64,000 nt of DNA, from NCBI RefSeq assembly GCF_028595265.1, contig NZ_JAQQXP010000001.1, positions 1,612,001 through 1,676,000 of the forward strand. The letters run 5' to 3'. Shown here one piece after another: positions 14,876 to 22,469 of this stretch. The stretch's first letter is position 1. Every line of letters starts with the position of its first letter. Source of the stretch: Alteromonas gilva (GTDB lineage Bacteria; Pseudomonadota; Gammaproteobacteria; Enterobacterales; Alteromonadaceae). The translations under genes were made by a program, and so were the position numbers. A model generated the notes under the pieces. It did not search any database and was not told the DNA's origin. It saw nothing but the letters and a program-made list of their open reading frames with translations.

Positions 14876-15436
14876 ATGAGTATCTTCGCTCTCATCTTAC
14901 TTGCCTTTGCTATGTCTACCGATGCTTTTGCTGCGGCAATAGGTAAAGGCGTCAAAATCAAGAATCCACGTTTAGGTTTTGCTATTAAAATTGGCCTTAC
15001 ATTCGGGCTAATCGAAGCAATCACCCCCATCATTGGTTGGTTAATAGGGCGCGCCGCGGCAACCTATGTACAGGCGTGGGATCACTGGCTGGCGTTAGTC
15101 ATTCTGTGCGGGTTAGGCGTTTATATGATAATTGAGAGCCTTCAACCTGTCAGTGACGAAGAAAGTCAATCGCCCAAACAGTCGTTTGTTTTGCTTTGTG
15201 TTACTGCGTGCGGAACCAGTATTGACGCAATGGCAGTTGGCGTTGGCCTCGCTTTGGTCGACGTCAACATTGCAGTTGCCGCTGCCTTGATTGGTTTGGC
15301 GACCTTTTCGATGGTGACAATAGGTATTATGCTGGGCAGTGCAATGGGTTCCTTGATAGGCAAACGCGCCGAAACATTTGGTGGCGTGGTTCTCATTGCA
15401 GTGGGTATGTGGATTTTTGCCAGTCACACGCTTTAG
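14876..15436 (+). CDS. mntP: Manganese efflux pump MntP
   Basis: 186-residue inner-membrane protein with six hydrophobic helices in two repeats. It has the family's paired signature: AMSTDAFAAAIGKG in the first repeat and GTSIDAMAVGVGLA in the second, whose Asp residues are needed for Mn export. Length matches E. coli MntP (188 aa). The start follows a GGAG site with 9-nt spacing. It is controlled by the manganese riboswitch in its leader. Confidence 0.97.
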   Translation: MSIFALILLAFAMSTDAFAAAIGKGVKIKNPRLGFAIKIGLTFGLIEAITPIIGWLIGRAAATYVQAWDHWLALVILCGLGVYMIIESLQPVSDEESQSPKQSFVLLCVTACGTSIDAMAVGVGLALVDVNIAVAAALIGLATFSMVTIGIMLGSAMGSLIGKRAETFGGVVLIAVGMWIFASHTL

Positions 15437-15634
15437 GCTTCAATAATGAAAAATGCATCACGTTTGGGATAAAGGGTAAGGCCAGTGAATGCATTAACAC
15501 TGCGCTATTTCATCGAACTCTGTATGGGTTTTAATCCGATAATAATTCGTGCTATGTTTGATAAGGCTGGCGCTGCGGTGGCTTTCTGCAAAGCCACTAA
15601 AGTGAGTAGGCTGGCATTTTACAGGGAGTCAGAG

Positions 15635-15835
15635 ATGCTCGCCGGTACTAACCGGTTAATGTATGCCGGGTTAATTTTATTTATACCACTTGGCATTGGG
15701 GCCTGGTTGTATGATTTCGTTGTAAATAAAAAGAACTTCTCGCCCCTTTTCGTGATCCCGTTTTGCATAGTCCTGGCTATGTTTGTGTATGCAACGTACT
15801 ACCTCTTGCCAGTGTCAACAAAATTTAGTTTTTGA
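15635..15835 (+). CDS. Small hypothetical membrane protein
   Basis: 66 residues with two predicted transmembrane helices (LMYAGLILFIPLGIGAWLY and FVIPFCIVLAMFVYATYYLL). ATG 15635 has a GGAG ribosome-binding site 7 nt upstream. The frame is open to ATG 15485, but that N-terminal part is cysteine-rich, non-membrane and lacks a ribosome-binding site, so the short form is preferred. No family recognised. It lies between mntP and the GFA-family gene. Confidence 0.5.
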   Translation: MLAGTNRLMYAGLILFIPLGIGAWLYDFVVNKKNFSPLFVIPFCIVLAMFVYATYYLLPVSTKFSF

Positions 15836-15972
15836 CTACATGAGTGGGTAGCTACAACCTGGTTATTAAATATTATTGTGGCTAAAAAGCCTTCACTGGA
15901 CGCGCAAAAAAGTGCGCGCCAAATGTTTAACGCATTAGGTGTTTGCAACACCTGTTCATGAAAGGAGTTCAG

Positions 15973-16374
15973 ATGATGGTTCATTGCGGTTCTTGCCTGT
16001 GCGGCACGGTTAGTTTTGAGATAAACGGTGATTTTGACAGCTTTTATCTGTGCCACTGTCAGCACTGCCAAAAAGACACGGGCTCGGCGCATGCGGCAAA
16101 TCTATTCTCGCATTCAGCCACATTGATGTGGCAGTCGGGCGAGGATGCTGTGGCTTCCTTTACGCTTCCGGGCACGCGTCATAGCAAAAGCTTTTGTAAG
16201 TTGTGTGGCTCAGCATTGCCCAATACTCAAAACGCAGACTTGCTTGTTGTTCCCGCCGGGTGTTTAGACACCAAGATAACGATGTTACCTACTGCACATA
16301 TCTTTTCGTCCAGCAAAGCGGTTTGGGAAGAGGCGGTAGGCGGAGCGCCAGAGTTCGGGGAATTGCCAGGTTGA
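15973..16374 (+). CDS. GFA-family zinc protein (glutathione-dependent formaldehyde-activating-like)
   Basis: 133 residues. Zinc-binding cysteines are clear: CGSCLCG at the N-terminus, CHCQHCQ near residue 33 and CKLCGS near residue 75, the pattern of the GFA/CENP-V fold. The family name derives from formaldehyde-activating enzyme, but most members have unknown substrates. An AAAGGAG site precedes two adjacent ATG codons (15973 and 15976); either is possible. Single gene on the plus strand, convergent with ibpA, sharing the terminator hairpin between them. Confidence 0.85.
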   Translation: MMVHCGSCLCGTVSFEINGDFDSFYLCHCQHCQKDTGSAHAANLFSHSATLMWQSGEDAVASFTLPGTRHSKSFCKLCGSALPNTQNADLLVVPAGCLDTKITMLPTAHIFSSSKAVWEEAVGGAPEFGELPG

Positions 16375-16390
16375 GCGCTAATACAATATA

Positions 16391-16417
16391 AAAAAAAAGC
16401 GGCGCCGTGGCGCCGCT
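16391..16417 (-). terminator. Terminator between ibpA and the GFA gene
   Basis: AGCGGCGCC (16398-16406) and GGCGCCGCT (16409-16417) form a very GC-rich hairpin. Read on the minus strand it is followed by eight or more T residues, so it is a strong terminator for ibpA; it may also stop plus-strand transcription. Confidence 0.88.
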
Positions 16418-16453
16418 CTTAGTTAATGCTGTGATGGCTGTTAATCTGCCAGG

Positions 16454-16924
16454 CTAGTGTTTATTTTCCAGTAGTCGGCCGCCAATCTCTATTTGACGAG
16501 GCTTTTTCTCTTCCGGAATTTCGCGCTCCAGACTGATGTTGAGCAAGCCGTGCTCCAGGGCCGCGCCAGTTACATTAACATGGTCGCTGAGCTGGAACTT
16601 ACGCTCGAAACTGCGTTCAGAGATGCCTTTGTGTAAAAACTTACGCTGCTGAGTTTGTTTGTCATCTGCTTCGGCCGCATCACTGCCGGTTTTCATTTTA
16701 CCCGCTACCACCAGCGTGTTTTCCACCACTTCAATGGTCACATCATCTTTGCTAAAACCGGCAATCGCCATGCTGATCAAGTACTTGTCTTCACCGAGCA
16801 ATTCGATGTTATAGGGCGGGTAAGTGGTTTGTTCGCTGTTTTGAGACGCAGAGTCAAGGGTTGACGCCAAGCGGTCAAAACCAATAAATGAGCGATATAA
16901 TGGAGATAGATCGATAGTACGCAT
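16454..16924 (-). CDS. ibpA: Small heat-shock protein IbpA (Hsp20)
   Basis: 156 residues. The N-terminus MRTIDLSPLYRSFIGFDRL aligns with E. coli IbpA/B, followed by an alpha-crystallin domain (YPPYNIELLGEDKYLISMAIAGF, RSFERKFQL, GLLNISLEREIPEEKKPRQIEI). It is an ATP-independent holdase that keeps unfolded proteins for DnaK/ClpB. The start at 16924 is chosen over 16930 because it fits the family N-terminus and has a GAGG site at suitable distance. A middle insertion of about 15 residues (SDAAEADDKQTQQ) is longer than in E. coli. Expression is predicted to be heat-inducible: sigma32-type promoter upstream and a ROSE-like leader. Confidence 0.95.
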   Translation of the reverse strand: MRTIDLSPLYRSFIGFDRLASTLDSASQNSEQTTYPPYNIELLGEDKYLISMAIAGFSKDDVTIEVVENTLVVAGKMKTGSDAAEADDKQTQQRKFLHKGISERSFERKFQLSDHVNVTGAALEHGLLNISLEREIPEEKKPRQIEIGGRLLENKH

Positions 16925-16961
16925 AGTCATATCCTCGCAATTAAGCAATATGTTATTTAAG
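16925..16961 (-). promoter_or_regulatory. Possible ROSE-type RNA thermometer in the ibpA leader
   Basis: On the minus strand a TTGCT (16948-16944) faces AGGA (16935-16932) of the ribosome-binding site across an 8-nt loop, matching the U(U/C)GCU anti-Shine-Dalgarno pattern of ROSE elements that control ibpA in other proteobacteria. Only the proximal hairpin was examined. Confidence 0.45.
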
Positions 16962-17026
16962 TTAAAAACCATCCCGCATAGCGGCGATGATTATGTCGGT
17001 CTTACTATTAAGCCCCGACACTTAAA

Positions 17027-17055
17027 TAAATAGGTACGCGCAAGACATTTTCAAG
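17027..17055 (-). promoter_or_regulatory. Sigma32 heat-shock promoter of ibpA
   Basis: Minus strand CTTGAAA (17055-17049), 14-nt spacer, CCTATTTA (17034-17027). The -35 is a perfect sigma32 match and the -10 differs by one base from CCCATTTA-type sequences. It is about 100 nt upstream of the ibpA start. Confidence 0.78.
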
Positions 17056-17061
17056 CTACCA

Positions 17062-17100
17062 AAATAAAAAAATCTCACTGCTATGAGTGAGATTTTTATT
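17062..17100 (-). terminator. Terminator of the exported amidohydrolase gene
   Basis: AAATCTCACT (17070-17079), 6-nt loop, AGTGAGATTT (17086-17095). Flanked by A- and T-runs, so it can act in both directions; on the minus strand it follows the stop at 17122. Confidence 0.88.
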
Positions 17101-17121
17101 ATATCTTTATTTTTCAGAAGG

Positions 17122-18396
17122 TTACATTGCAACAGATTTTACAATATGACCGTCTTTTACCACCAGCCCGACATTTTCCAGCAGTGAGATATCGTCCAGA
17201 GGATTGCCCTGTACGCCCACAATATCGGCCATTTTTCCGGCTTTGATACTGCCCAGGTTGTCTTGCTGTTTGAGCAGAGTGGCAGGTTGAATGGTCGCAG
17301 CCTGAATGGCTTGCATGGGGGTCATACCAAATTCCACCATGCGGGCAAATTGTTTGCCGTTATCACCGTGCGGATACACACCGGCGTCGGTGCCAAAGAC
17401 AATTTTTACCCCGGCTTCCACGGCCTTTTTAAAGCTCTCACGCTGACGCTTACCGACGATGCGCTCTTTATTCAGGCTTTCTTCTAAAATCCCGGCTGCC
17501 TCGCCTTCACCCAAAATATATTCAGTAACGTAAATATCCATCGAAAAGTACGTACCGTGTTGCAGCGCCAGTTCGATACCTTCGTCATCCAGCAAACTGA
17601 CATGCTCTACCGAGTCAACGCCTGCTTTTATGGCAGTTTTAATGCCCTGGGTACCGTGAGCATGAGTGGCAACGGTCAGGCCGCGCATATGCGCTTCGTC
17701 GACCAGGGCCTGCATTTCCTCAAGGGTGTATTGCTGAACACCCACCTTGGTACCTTTCGATAATACCCCGCCGGTACCGCAAAATTTAATCACTGTGGCG
17801 CCATATTTGATATTGCGACGCACGGCTTCGCGCACCGCCCAGGGACCATCGGCCACCCCTTCGCTAACGGCATGAAACTCAAAAGGCAGCAAGTTGTTAT
17901 CGCAATGGCCACCGGTTACACCCAGTGACGGACCAGAGACAAACATACGAGGGCCGGCGATGTCGCCATCGTTAATGGCATCACGCAGCGCCACATCGGC
18001 AAAGCCGGGCGCGCCCACATTGCGCACAGTGGTAAATCCGGCCATTAATGTTGCTTTGGCATGTTTGACGCCGGTTAAGGTCATTCGCGGCAGTGAATCT
18101 GCCAGCTGTTTGTAGCCATGCTTGGTGGCATCAGAAGTAAGGTGCACATGCATGTCCATAAAACCAGGCATTAAGGTGTAGTTACCCAGTTTGATCACCT
18201 CAGCGTCGGCAGGGTAGTTTACGGCGTCCTTAGGGCCAGCCTGGGAAATCACATTGTCTGTAATAACGACAACGGCGTTATTTACCAGTGTACCGTTGTC
18301 GACATCAATCATCCGATCGGCGGTCAAAACCGTTGTTTTAGCCAAAACCACTGTCGAACTGAGTAATAATGTTGCGGCAATTAATGCTTTTTTCAT
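17122..18396 (-). CDS. Exported metal-dependent amidohydrolase (prolidase/Xaa-Arg carboxypeptidase-like)
   Basis: 424 residues with a signal peptide (KKALIAATLLLSSTVVLA). The body is an amidohydrolase-superfamily TIM barrel: MDMHVHLTSD (first metal His pair), VIKFCGTGGVLSKG with the bridging Lys, ATHAHGTQG and SVEHVSLLD (metal His residues) and FGTDAGVYPHGDN (catalytic Asp). Closest characterised relatives known to me hydrolyse C-terminal Arg/Lys or Xaa-Pro dipeptides, so a periplasmic peptidase role is likely, but specificity cannot be read from sequence. Single-gene unit with its own terminator. Confidence 0.88.
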   Translation of the reverse strand: MKKALIAATLLLSSTVVLAKTTVLTADRMIDVDNGTLVNNAVVVITDNVISQAGPKDAVNYPADAEVIKLGNYTLMPGFMDMHVHLTSDATKHGYKQLADSLPRMTLTGVKHAKATLMAGFTTVRNVGAPGFADVALRDAINDGDIAGPRMFVSGPSLGVTGGHCDNNLLPFEFHAVSEGVADGPWAVREAVRRNIKYGATVIKFCGTGGVLSKGTKVGVQQYTLEEMQALVDEAHMRGLTVATHAHGTQGIKTAIKAGVDSVEHVSLLDDEGIELALQHGTYFSMDIYVTEYILGEGEAAGILEESLNKERIVGKRQRESFKKAVEAGVKIVFGTDAGVYPHGDNGKQFARMVEFGMTPMQAIQAATIQPATLLKQQDNLGSIKAGKMADIVGVQGNPLDDISLLENVGLVVKDGHIVKSVAM

Positions 18397-18482
18397 GAAA
18401 CACCTGATGCAGTAAATATGTGCTGAGTAATTTATCAGTTGCCGACCGGCAACGATAGTCGTTACACGACTAACCGGAGGTT

Positions 18483-20009
18483 TTAGTCGTGGAGCGCCTG
18501 ATCTTTACGTCTGCGCTGACTCAACAACAGGCCGGCCAGGGTAATTATGCTGGCCAAGTATAACGGCCAATCGCCGGCATAGCGGTAGGGCGTTACCCCG
18601 ATTGTGGTTGTCAGGGTGGCTGACATCGCCGCGCGCTCAAACTGCGGGAGTTGGGCAACAATGTTGCCCCGGTAATCCACAAACGCAGAAATACCGTTGT
18701 TGGTAGAACGAATAACCGGTAAACCAAATTCTTTTGCGCGCATACGGGCAATTTGTAAGTGCTGCGCCGGGCCATGGGAGTGGCCAAACCAGGCGTCATT
18801 GCTCACGGTAATAATAAAGTCGGTATCAGCATACAAATTGGCCGAGACTTGTCTGGGAAAGGCAATTTCAAAACAAATCGCCGGGGCCAGTTTAAGCCCG
18901 TTAGCGGTCAGGTTTTGTTGTTGAAAGTCGCCCCGGTTAAAGGATGACATGGGTAAGTCAAATAGCGGCGCTAATGGCCGTAACCAGTCTTCAAATGGCA
19001 CAAATTCGCCCACCGGCAACAGATGATGTTTGGCATAGCGATTTGCATGAAAATAGTGATAGTGGCCGCTATCGTCGGCAGGTTGTTGTTTACCCAGCAC
19101 AATTAAGTTGTTCCAGGCCTCATCGTTTTCGAAGTTATAATTAACTACCCCTGTCACAATGGCGGTGTTATGCGCAGTTGCCTGGGTGTCCATGGTTTTA
19201 ATGTAATCCTGGGCCAGTACTTCTAATTTGGGAACCGCAGCTTCCGGCCAGATAATCAGGTCGTTGTCCCACAGCACCTGGGTTAAATCCTGGTAGGTCT
19301 GCATAGTTGGCAAATCTTGCTCGGGTACCCAGCGCAGAGACTGGGCGATATTGCCCTGGGCCATGCCAATGGCTATGCTGCGCTCTTCATCAACCCAGCT
19401 GACCCTGTTTAATACGATGCCGCTTAGTGCAATCACCGCTGTTACGGTCACTGCATGACGAATTTTTTTAGTGAGGGTAGCCTGTGCTACCGACACAGCA
19501 ATGGCCATCAGCAACAGGCTTACGCCGGTTTCGCCAATTACCGGTAACCAGCCTGCCAGGGGGCTGTCTAACTGGCTGTAACCTAATGATAACCAGGGAA
19601 AGCCGGTCAATAGCCAGCTGCGTAGCCATTCGGTGAACAGCCAGATTATGGGGAGTGCCAGCGGCCAGTAAGGACGCAGTATGAAGCGGCGGGTAAGGTA
19701 AAAGCTCAGCGCCGGAAAAAGCGCCAGATAGCCGCACAACAGAGCCATCAGCAGTAGCGAGGCAACCAGCGGTAAACCGCCGAAATCAGCTATGCTGACA
19801 TGTACCCAGCTTATACCGGCACCAAACCAGCCAAGACCAAAGCACCAGCCCAGCCAGAAGGCCGACTGCTGGTGGGTCATCACATACAACTGCCGAACAG
19901 CGAGAGCCACCGCGACAGGCGTTATGAGCCAGAGATTGAAAGGGGCGTAGGCCATTGTTAACGACATGCCGGCAATCAGCACCAGCAAAAAAGGTAGCCA
20001 CTTTCTCAA
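18483..20009 (-). CDS. lnt: Apolipoprotein N-acyltransferase
   Basis: 508-residue inner-membrane enzyme that adds the third acyl chain to the N-terminal Cys of lipoproteins, the last maturation step before Lol export. The N-terminal half holds about seven hydrophobic helices; the C-terminal half is a nitrilase domain with the catalytic triad visible as the Glu in IIWPEAAVPK, the Lys in HHLLPVGEFVPFE context and the Cys in PAICFEIAFP. Last gene of the miaB-phoH-ybeY-corC-lnt operon; 6 nt after corC. Length matches E. coli Lnt (512 aa). Confidence 0.96.
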   Translation of the reverse strand: MRKWLPFLLVLIAGMSLTMAYAPFNLWLITPVAVALAVRQLYVMTHQQSAFWLGWCFGLGWFGAGISWVHVSIADFGGLPLVASLLLMALLCGYLALFPALSFYLTRRFILRPYWPLALPIIWLFTEWLRSWLLTGFPWLSLGYSQLDSPLAGWLPVIGETGVSLLLMAIAVSVAQATLTKKIRHAVTVTAVIALSGIVLNRVSWVDEERSIAIGMAQGNIAQSLRWVPEQDLPTMQTYQDLTQVLWDNDLIIWPEAAVPKLEVLAQDYIKTMDTQATAHNTAIVTGVVNYNFENDEAWNNLIVLGKQQPADDSGHYHYFHANRYAKHHLLPVGEFVPFEDWLRPLAPLFDLPMSSFNRGDFQQQNLTANGLKLAPAICFEIAFPRQVSANLYADTDFIITVSNDAWFGHSHGPAQHLQIARMRAKEFGLPVIRSTNNGISAFVDYRGNIVAQLPQFERAAMSATLTTTIGVTPYRYAGDWPLYLASIITLAGLLLSQRRRKDQALHD

Positions 20010-20015
20010 GCCAAT

Positions 20016-20879
20016 TTACTCCAGATCTGGCAGGGTCACTTTGAGTTGCACTAACCGGCGTTTATCGGAGTTAGTAATCTTAAAATGGATATTCTCTATG
20101 GTAATTTCATCATTGGTTGATGGCATATGCCCAAAGGCTTTTAGTACGATGCCACCAATGGTATCGGCTTCTTCTTCGCTGAACTTGGTTTCAAAGAATC
20201 GGTTAAATTCATCCACAGGAACCAGGGCTTTTACCGAATAGGTGTATTTGTTGAGTGGCCGAATATCGTCGGTGCCATCTTCATCCAAATCGTATTCATC
20301 TTCAATTTCGCCAACGATGAGTTCAAGAATGTCTTCGATAGTAACCAGCCCCGACACGCCGCCGTATTCATCCACCACAATGGCCATGTGATAACGTTGC
20401 TGGCGGAACTCTTTAAGCAATACATCTACCCGTTTACTTTCGGGCACAATCACCGCAGGGCGCAGTACATCACGTAAATGGAAGGCTTGATCCTCGTCGG
20501 CGTTAAACACATAGCGCAGCAAATCTTTGGCCAGTAAAATGCCTTCGATGTGGTCCTTATCTTCATTGATAACCGGAAAGCGTGAGTGAGCGCTGTCGAG
20601 CATGACCGGTAAAAACTCTTCAACCGGTTGGTCGATATCAATGGTGACCATTTGAGCGCGAGGGATCATTATATCCCGGACCCGCATTTCATTGACGCCT
20701 ATAACGCCTTCAATCATTTCTCTGGTTTGAGGATCAATCAGCTCACGTTGTTCAGCTTCGGTGATTACTTCAACCAGCTCTTCTTTACTTTGCGGCTCCC
20801 CGGAGAATGACAGCTTGAGTTTATCAAACCAGTTTTTTCCCGAAGAACCGTTGGTAGAGTGGGGGTTATCGTCGCTCAT
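20016..20879 (-). CDS. ybeX: CorC/YbeX CBS-domain protein
   Basis: 287 residues: two CBS domains (MIPRAQMVTIDIDQPVEEF and VVDEYGGVSGLVTIEDILE regions, about residues 65-190) and a C-terminal CorC_HlyC transporter-associated domain (VDEFNRFFETKF, DTIGGIVLKAFGHMP). No membrane helices, as in E. coli YbeX. The family is linked to Mg/Co homeostasis and, through its operon, to ribosome maintenance. It sits between ybeY and lnt, in the conserved order of the E. coli ybeZYX-lnt cluster. Confidence 0.93.
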   Translation of the reverse strand: MSDDNPHSTNGSSGKNWFDKLKLSFSGEPQSKEELVEVITEAEQRELIDPQTREMIEGVIGVNEMRVRDIMIPRAQMVTIDIDQPVEEFLPVMLDSAHSRFPVINEDKDHIEGILLAKDLLRYVFNADEDQAFHLRDVLRPAVIVPESKRVDVLLKEFRQQRYHMAIVVDEYGGVSGLVTIEDILELIVGEIEDEYDLDEDGTDDIRPLNKYTYSVKALVPVDEFNRFFETKFSEEEADTIGGIVLKAFGHMPSTNDEITIENIHFKITNSDKRRLVQLKVTLPDLE

Positions 20880-20913
20880 AATGTCCGTTTCGTTGTAACG
20901 TTACTAGGCAAAG

Positions 20914-21399
20914 TTAATCGTCTTGATAAGGGTCGTCAATGGATAATTTTGCCAATAACGTAATTTCAAGCTGTTCCATCTCCGTGGCATCAGCCTCTTC
21001 AATGTGATCAAATCCCAACAAATGCAGGGTGCCATGGATAATCATATGCGCATAATGGTGCGCTATGGGTTTTTGTTGCTGTGTTGCTTCTGCGGCGATT
21101 ACCGGTACACATACCACCAGATCGCCGAGCAAATTAAGCGGCACCTCAGGGGGGCATTCAAACGGAAAAGACAACACATTGGTTGGTTTATCCTTGCCCC
21201 GGTAATCTCTGTTCAGTGCCTGTGATTCGCTTTCGTCGACAAATCGAACGGTCAGTTCTTTGTCGTCAATATTAAGCTCTGATAACACCAACGAGGCCCA
21301 GTCTGTTAACTCGCTGACCGCCGGAATGGTAGCGGCGAGTTCGGCATTGCCAGAATATGCCTGCTGATAATCAACCAGGGCGGTACTGTTAGTTGTCAC
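20914..21399 (-). CDS. ybeY: Endoribonuclease YbeY
   Basis: 161 residues, GTG start. The zinc motif HMIIHGTLHLLGFDH near the C-terminus is diagnostic (HGxLHLxGyDH). YbeY is a single-strand RNase needed for 16S rRNA 3'-end maturation and ribosome quality control. I choose the GTG at 21399 because it gives the family length and begins 11 nt inside the phoH stop, indicating translational coupling; the frame remains open further upstream, inside phoH, but that part is not YbeY-like. Downstream is ybeX. Confidence 0.93.
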   Translation of the reverse strand: MTTNSTALVDYQQAYSGNAELAATIPAVSELTDWASLVLSELNIDDKELTVRFVDESESQALNRDYRGKDKPTNVLSFPFECPPEVPLNLLGDLVVCVPVIAAEATQQQKPIAHHYAHMIIHGTLHLLGFDHIEEADATEMEQLEITLLAKLSIDDPYQDD

Positions 21400-22453
21400 T
21401 GTCGTCGGTCTTATTAACTTGGTTGGCCGCGTCCTGGGCGTCTTTTTCGGCTTTTTTGGCCAACCGGATACGCTCTTGCTCGGTATCGTAGTCTTCATAG
21501 GCCTGCACAATTCGCGCAACCACCGGGTGGCGCACAACGTCACCAGCGGTAAAGAAGTTAAACGAGATATCGTTGACGCCCTGCAGTACGTCGATAGCAT
21601 GACGCAGGCCTGAACGGGCGCCACGTGGTAAATCGACCTGGGTAATATCGCCGGTGATCACCGCTTGTGAGTTAAAGCCAATACGGGTCAGGAACATCTT
21701 CATTTGTTCAACGGTGGTATTCTGGCTTTCATCCAGAATAATAAACGCATCATTGAGGGTACGGCCGCGCATGTAGGCCAGCGGCGCAACTTCTATAACG
21801 TTACGTTCGATCAGCTTTTCGACCTTTTCAAAGCCCATCATTTCAAACAGGGCGTCGTAGAGCGGGCGCAGATACGGATCCACCTTTTGCGATAAATCAC
21901 CGGGTAAAAAGCCCAGTTTTTCGCCGGCTTCAACCGCCGGGCGGGTCAGCAAAATACGGCGAACCTCCTGACGTTCCAGGGCATCCACCGCGCAGGCTAC
22001 CGCAAGGTAAGTTTTGCCTGTTCCGGCCGGACCTATCCCAAAGGTAATGTCGTGGTTAACCACATTTGCAACATACTGAGCCTGGTGCGGGTTGCGTGGT
22101 TTTATGACGCCGCGCTTGGTCTTAATGTTAATTTCTTTGCCGTACTGGCTTGTCTCTTCGCGCTCCAGGCAATTGGCTTCCTGAATGGCTAAGTGCACCT
22201 GCTCGGGCGGCAGGTCAGGTATTAACCCTCTGACCGGTTGCGTTTCAATGTAAAGTAACTTGAGTAGCTCGACAGCCCCGTTGGTTTGCTGTGGGGCCCC
22301 GACAATTTTGAAGAAATTACTGCGATAGGTGATTTCGACGCCCAAACGACGTTCAATCTGCTTGATATTGTCGTCAAACGGACCACACAAACTGGATAAC
22401 CGTTTATTATCTTCCGGCTCCAGTACCACTTCATTACTTACCAGTTTACTCAA
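21389..22453 (-). CDS. ybeZ: PhoH-like ATPase YbeZ
   Basis: 354 residues. An N-terminal KH-like region (QIERRLGVEITYRSNFFKIVG) precedes the PhoH ATPase domain: Walker A GPAGTGKTYLA, RPAVEAGEKLGFLPGD, the DESQN Walker B and TGDITQVDLPRG. It partners YbeY in RNA metabolism in other bacteria. Located directly after miaB (16-nt gap) and overlapping ybeY. Confidence 0.95.
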   Translation of the reverse strand: MSKLVSNEVVLEPEDNKRLSSLCGPFDDNIKQIERRLGVEITYRSNFFKIVGAPQQTNGAVELLKLLYIETQPVRGLIPDLPPEQVHLAIQEANCLEREETSQYGKEINIKTKRGVIKPRNPHQAQYVANVVNHDITFGIGPAGTGKTYLAVACAVDALERQEVRRILLTRPAVEAGEKLGFLPGDLSQKVDPYLRPLYDALFEMMGFEKVEKLIERNVIEVAPLAYMRGRTLNDAFIILDESQNTTVEQMKMFLTRIGFNSQAVITGDITQVDLPRGARSGLRHAIDVLQGVNDISFNFFTAGDVVRHPVVARIVQAYEDYDTEQERIRLAKKAEKDAQDAANQVNKTDDSDN

Positions 22454-22469
22454 ATTAATCTACTGCCTC

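Noticed and set aside
21400..21624. Longer N-terminus for ybeY
   Set aside because: The extension lies inside phoH, is low in family similarity, and the GTG at 21399 explains the coupling.
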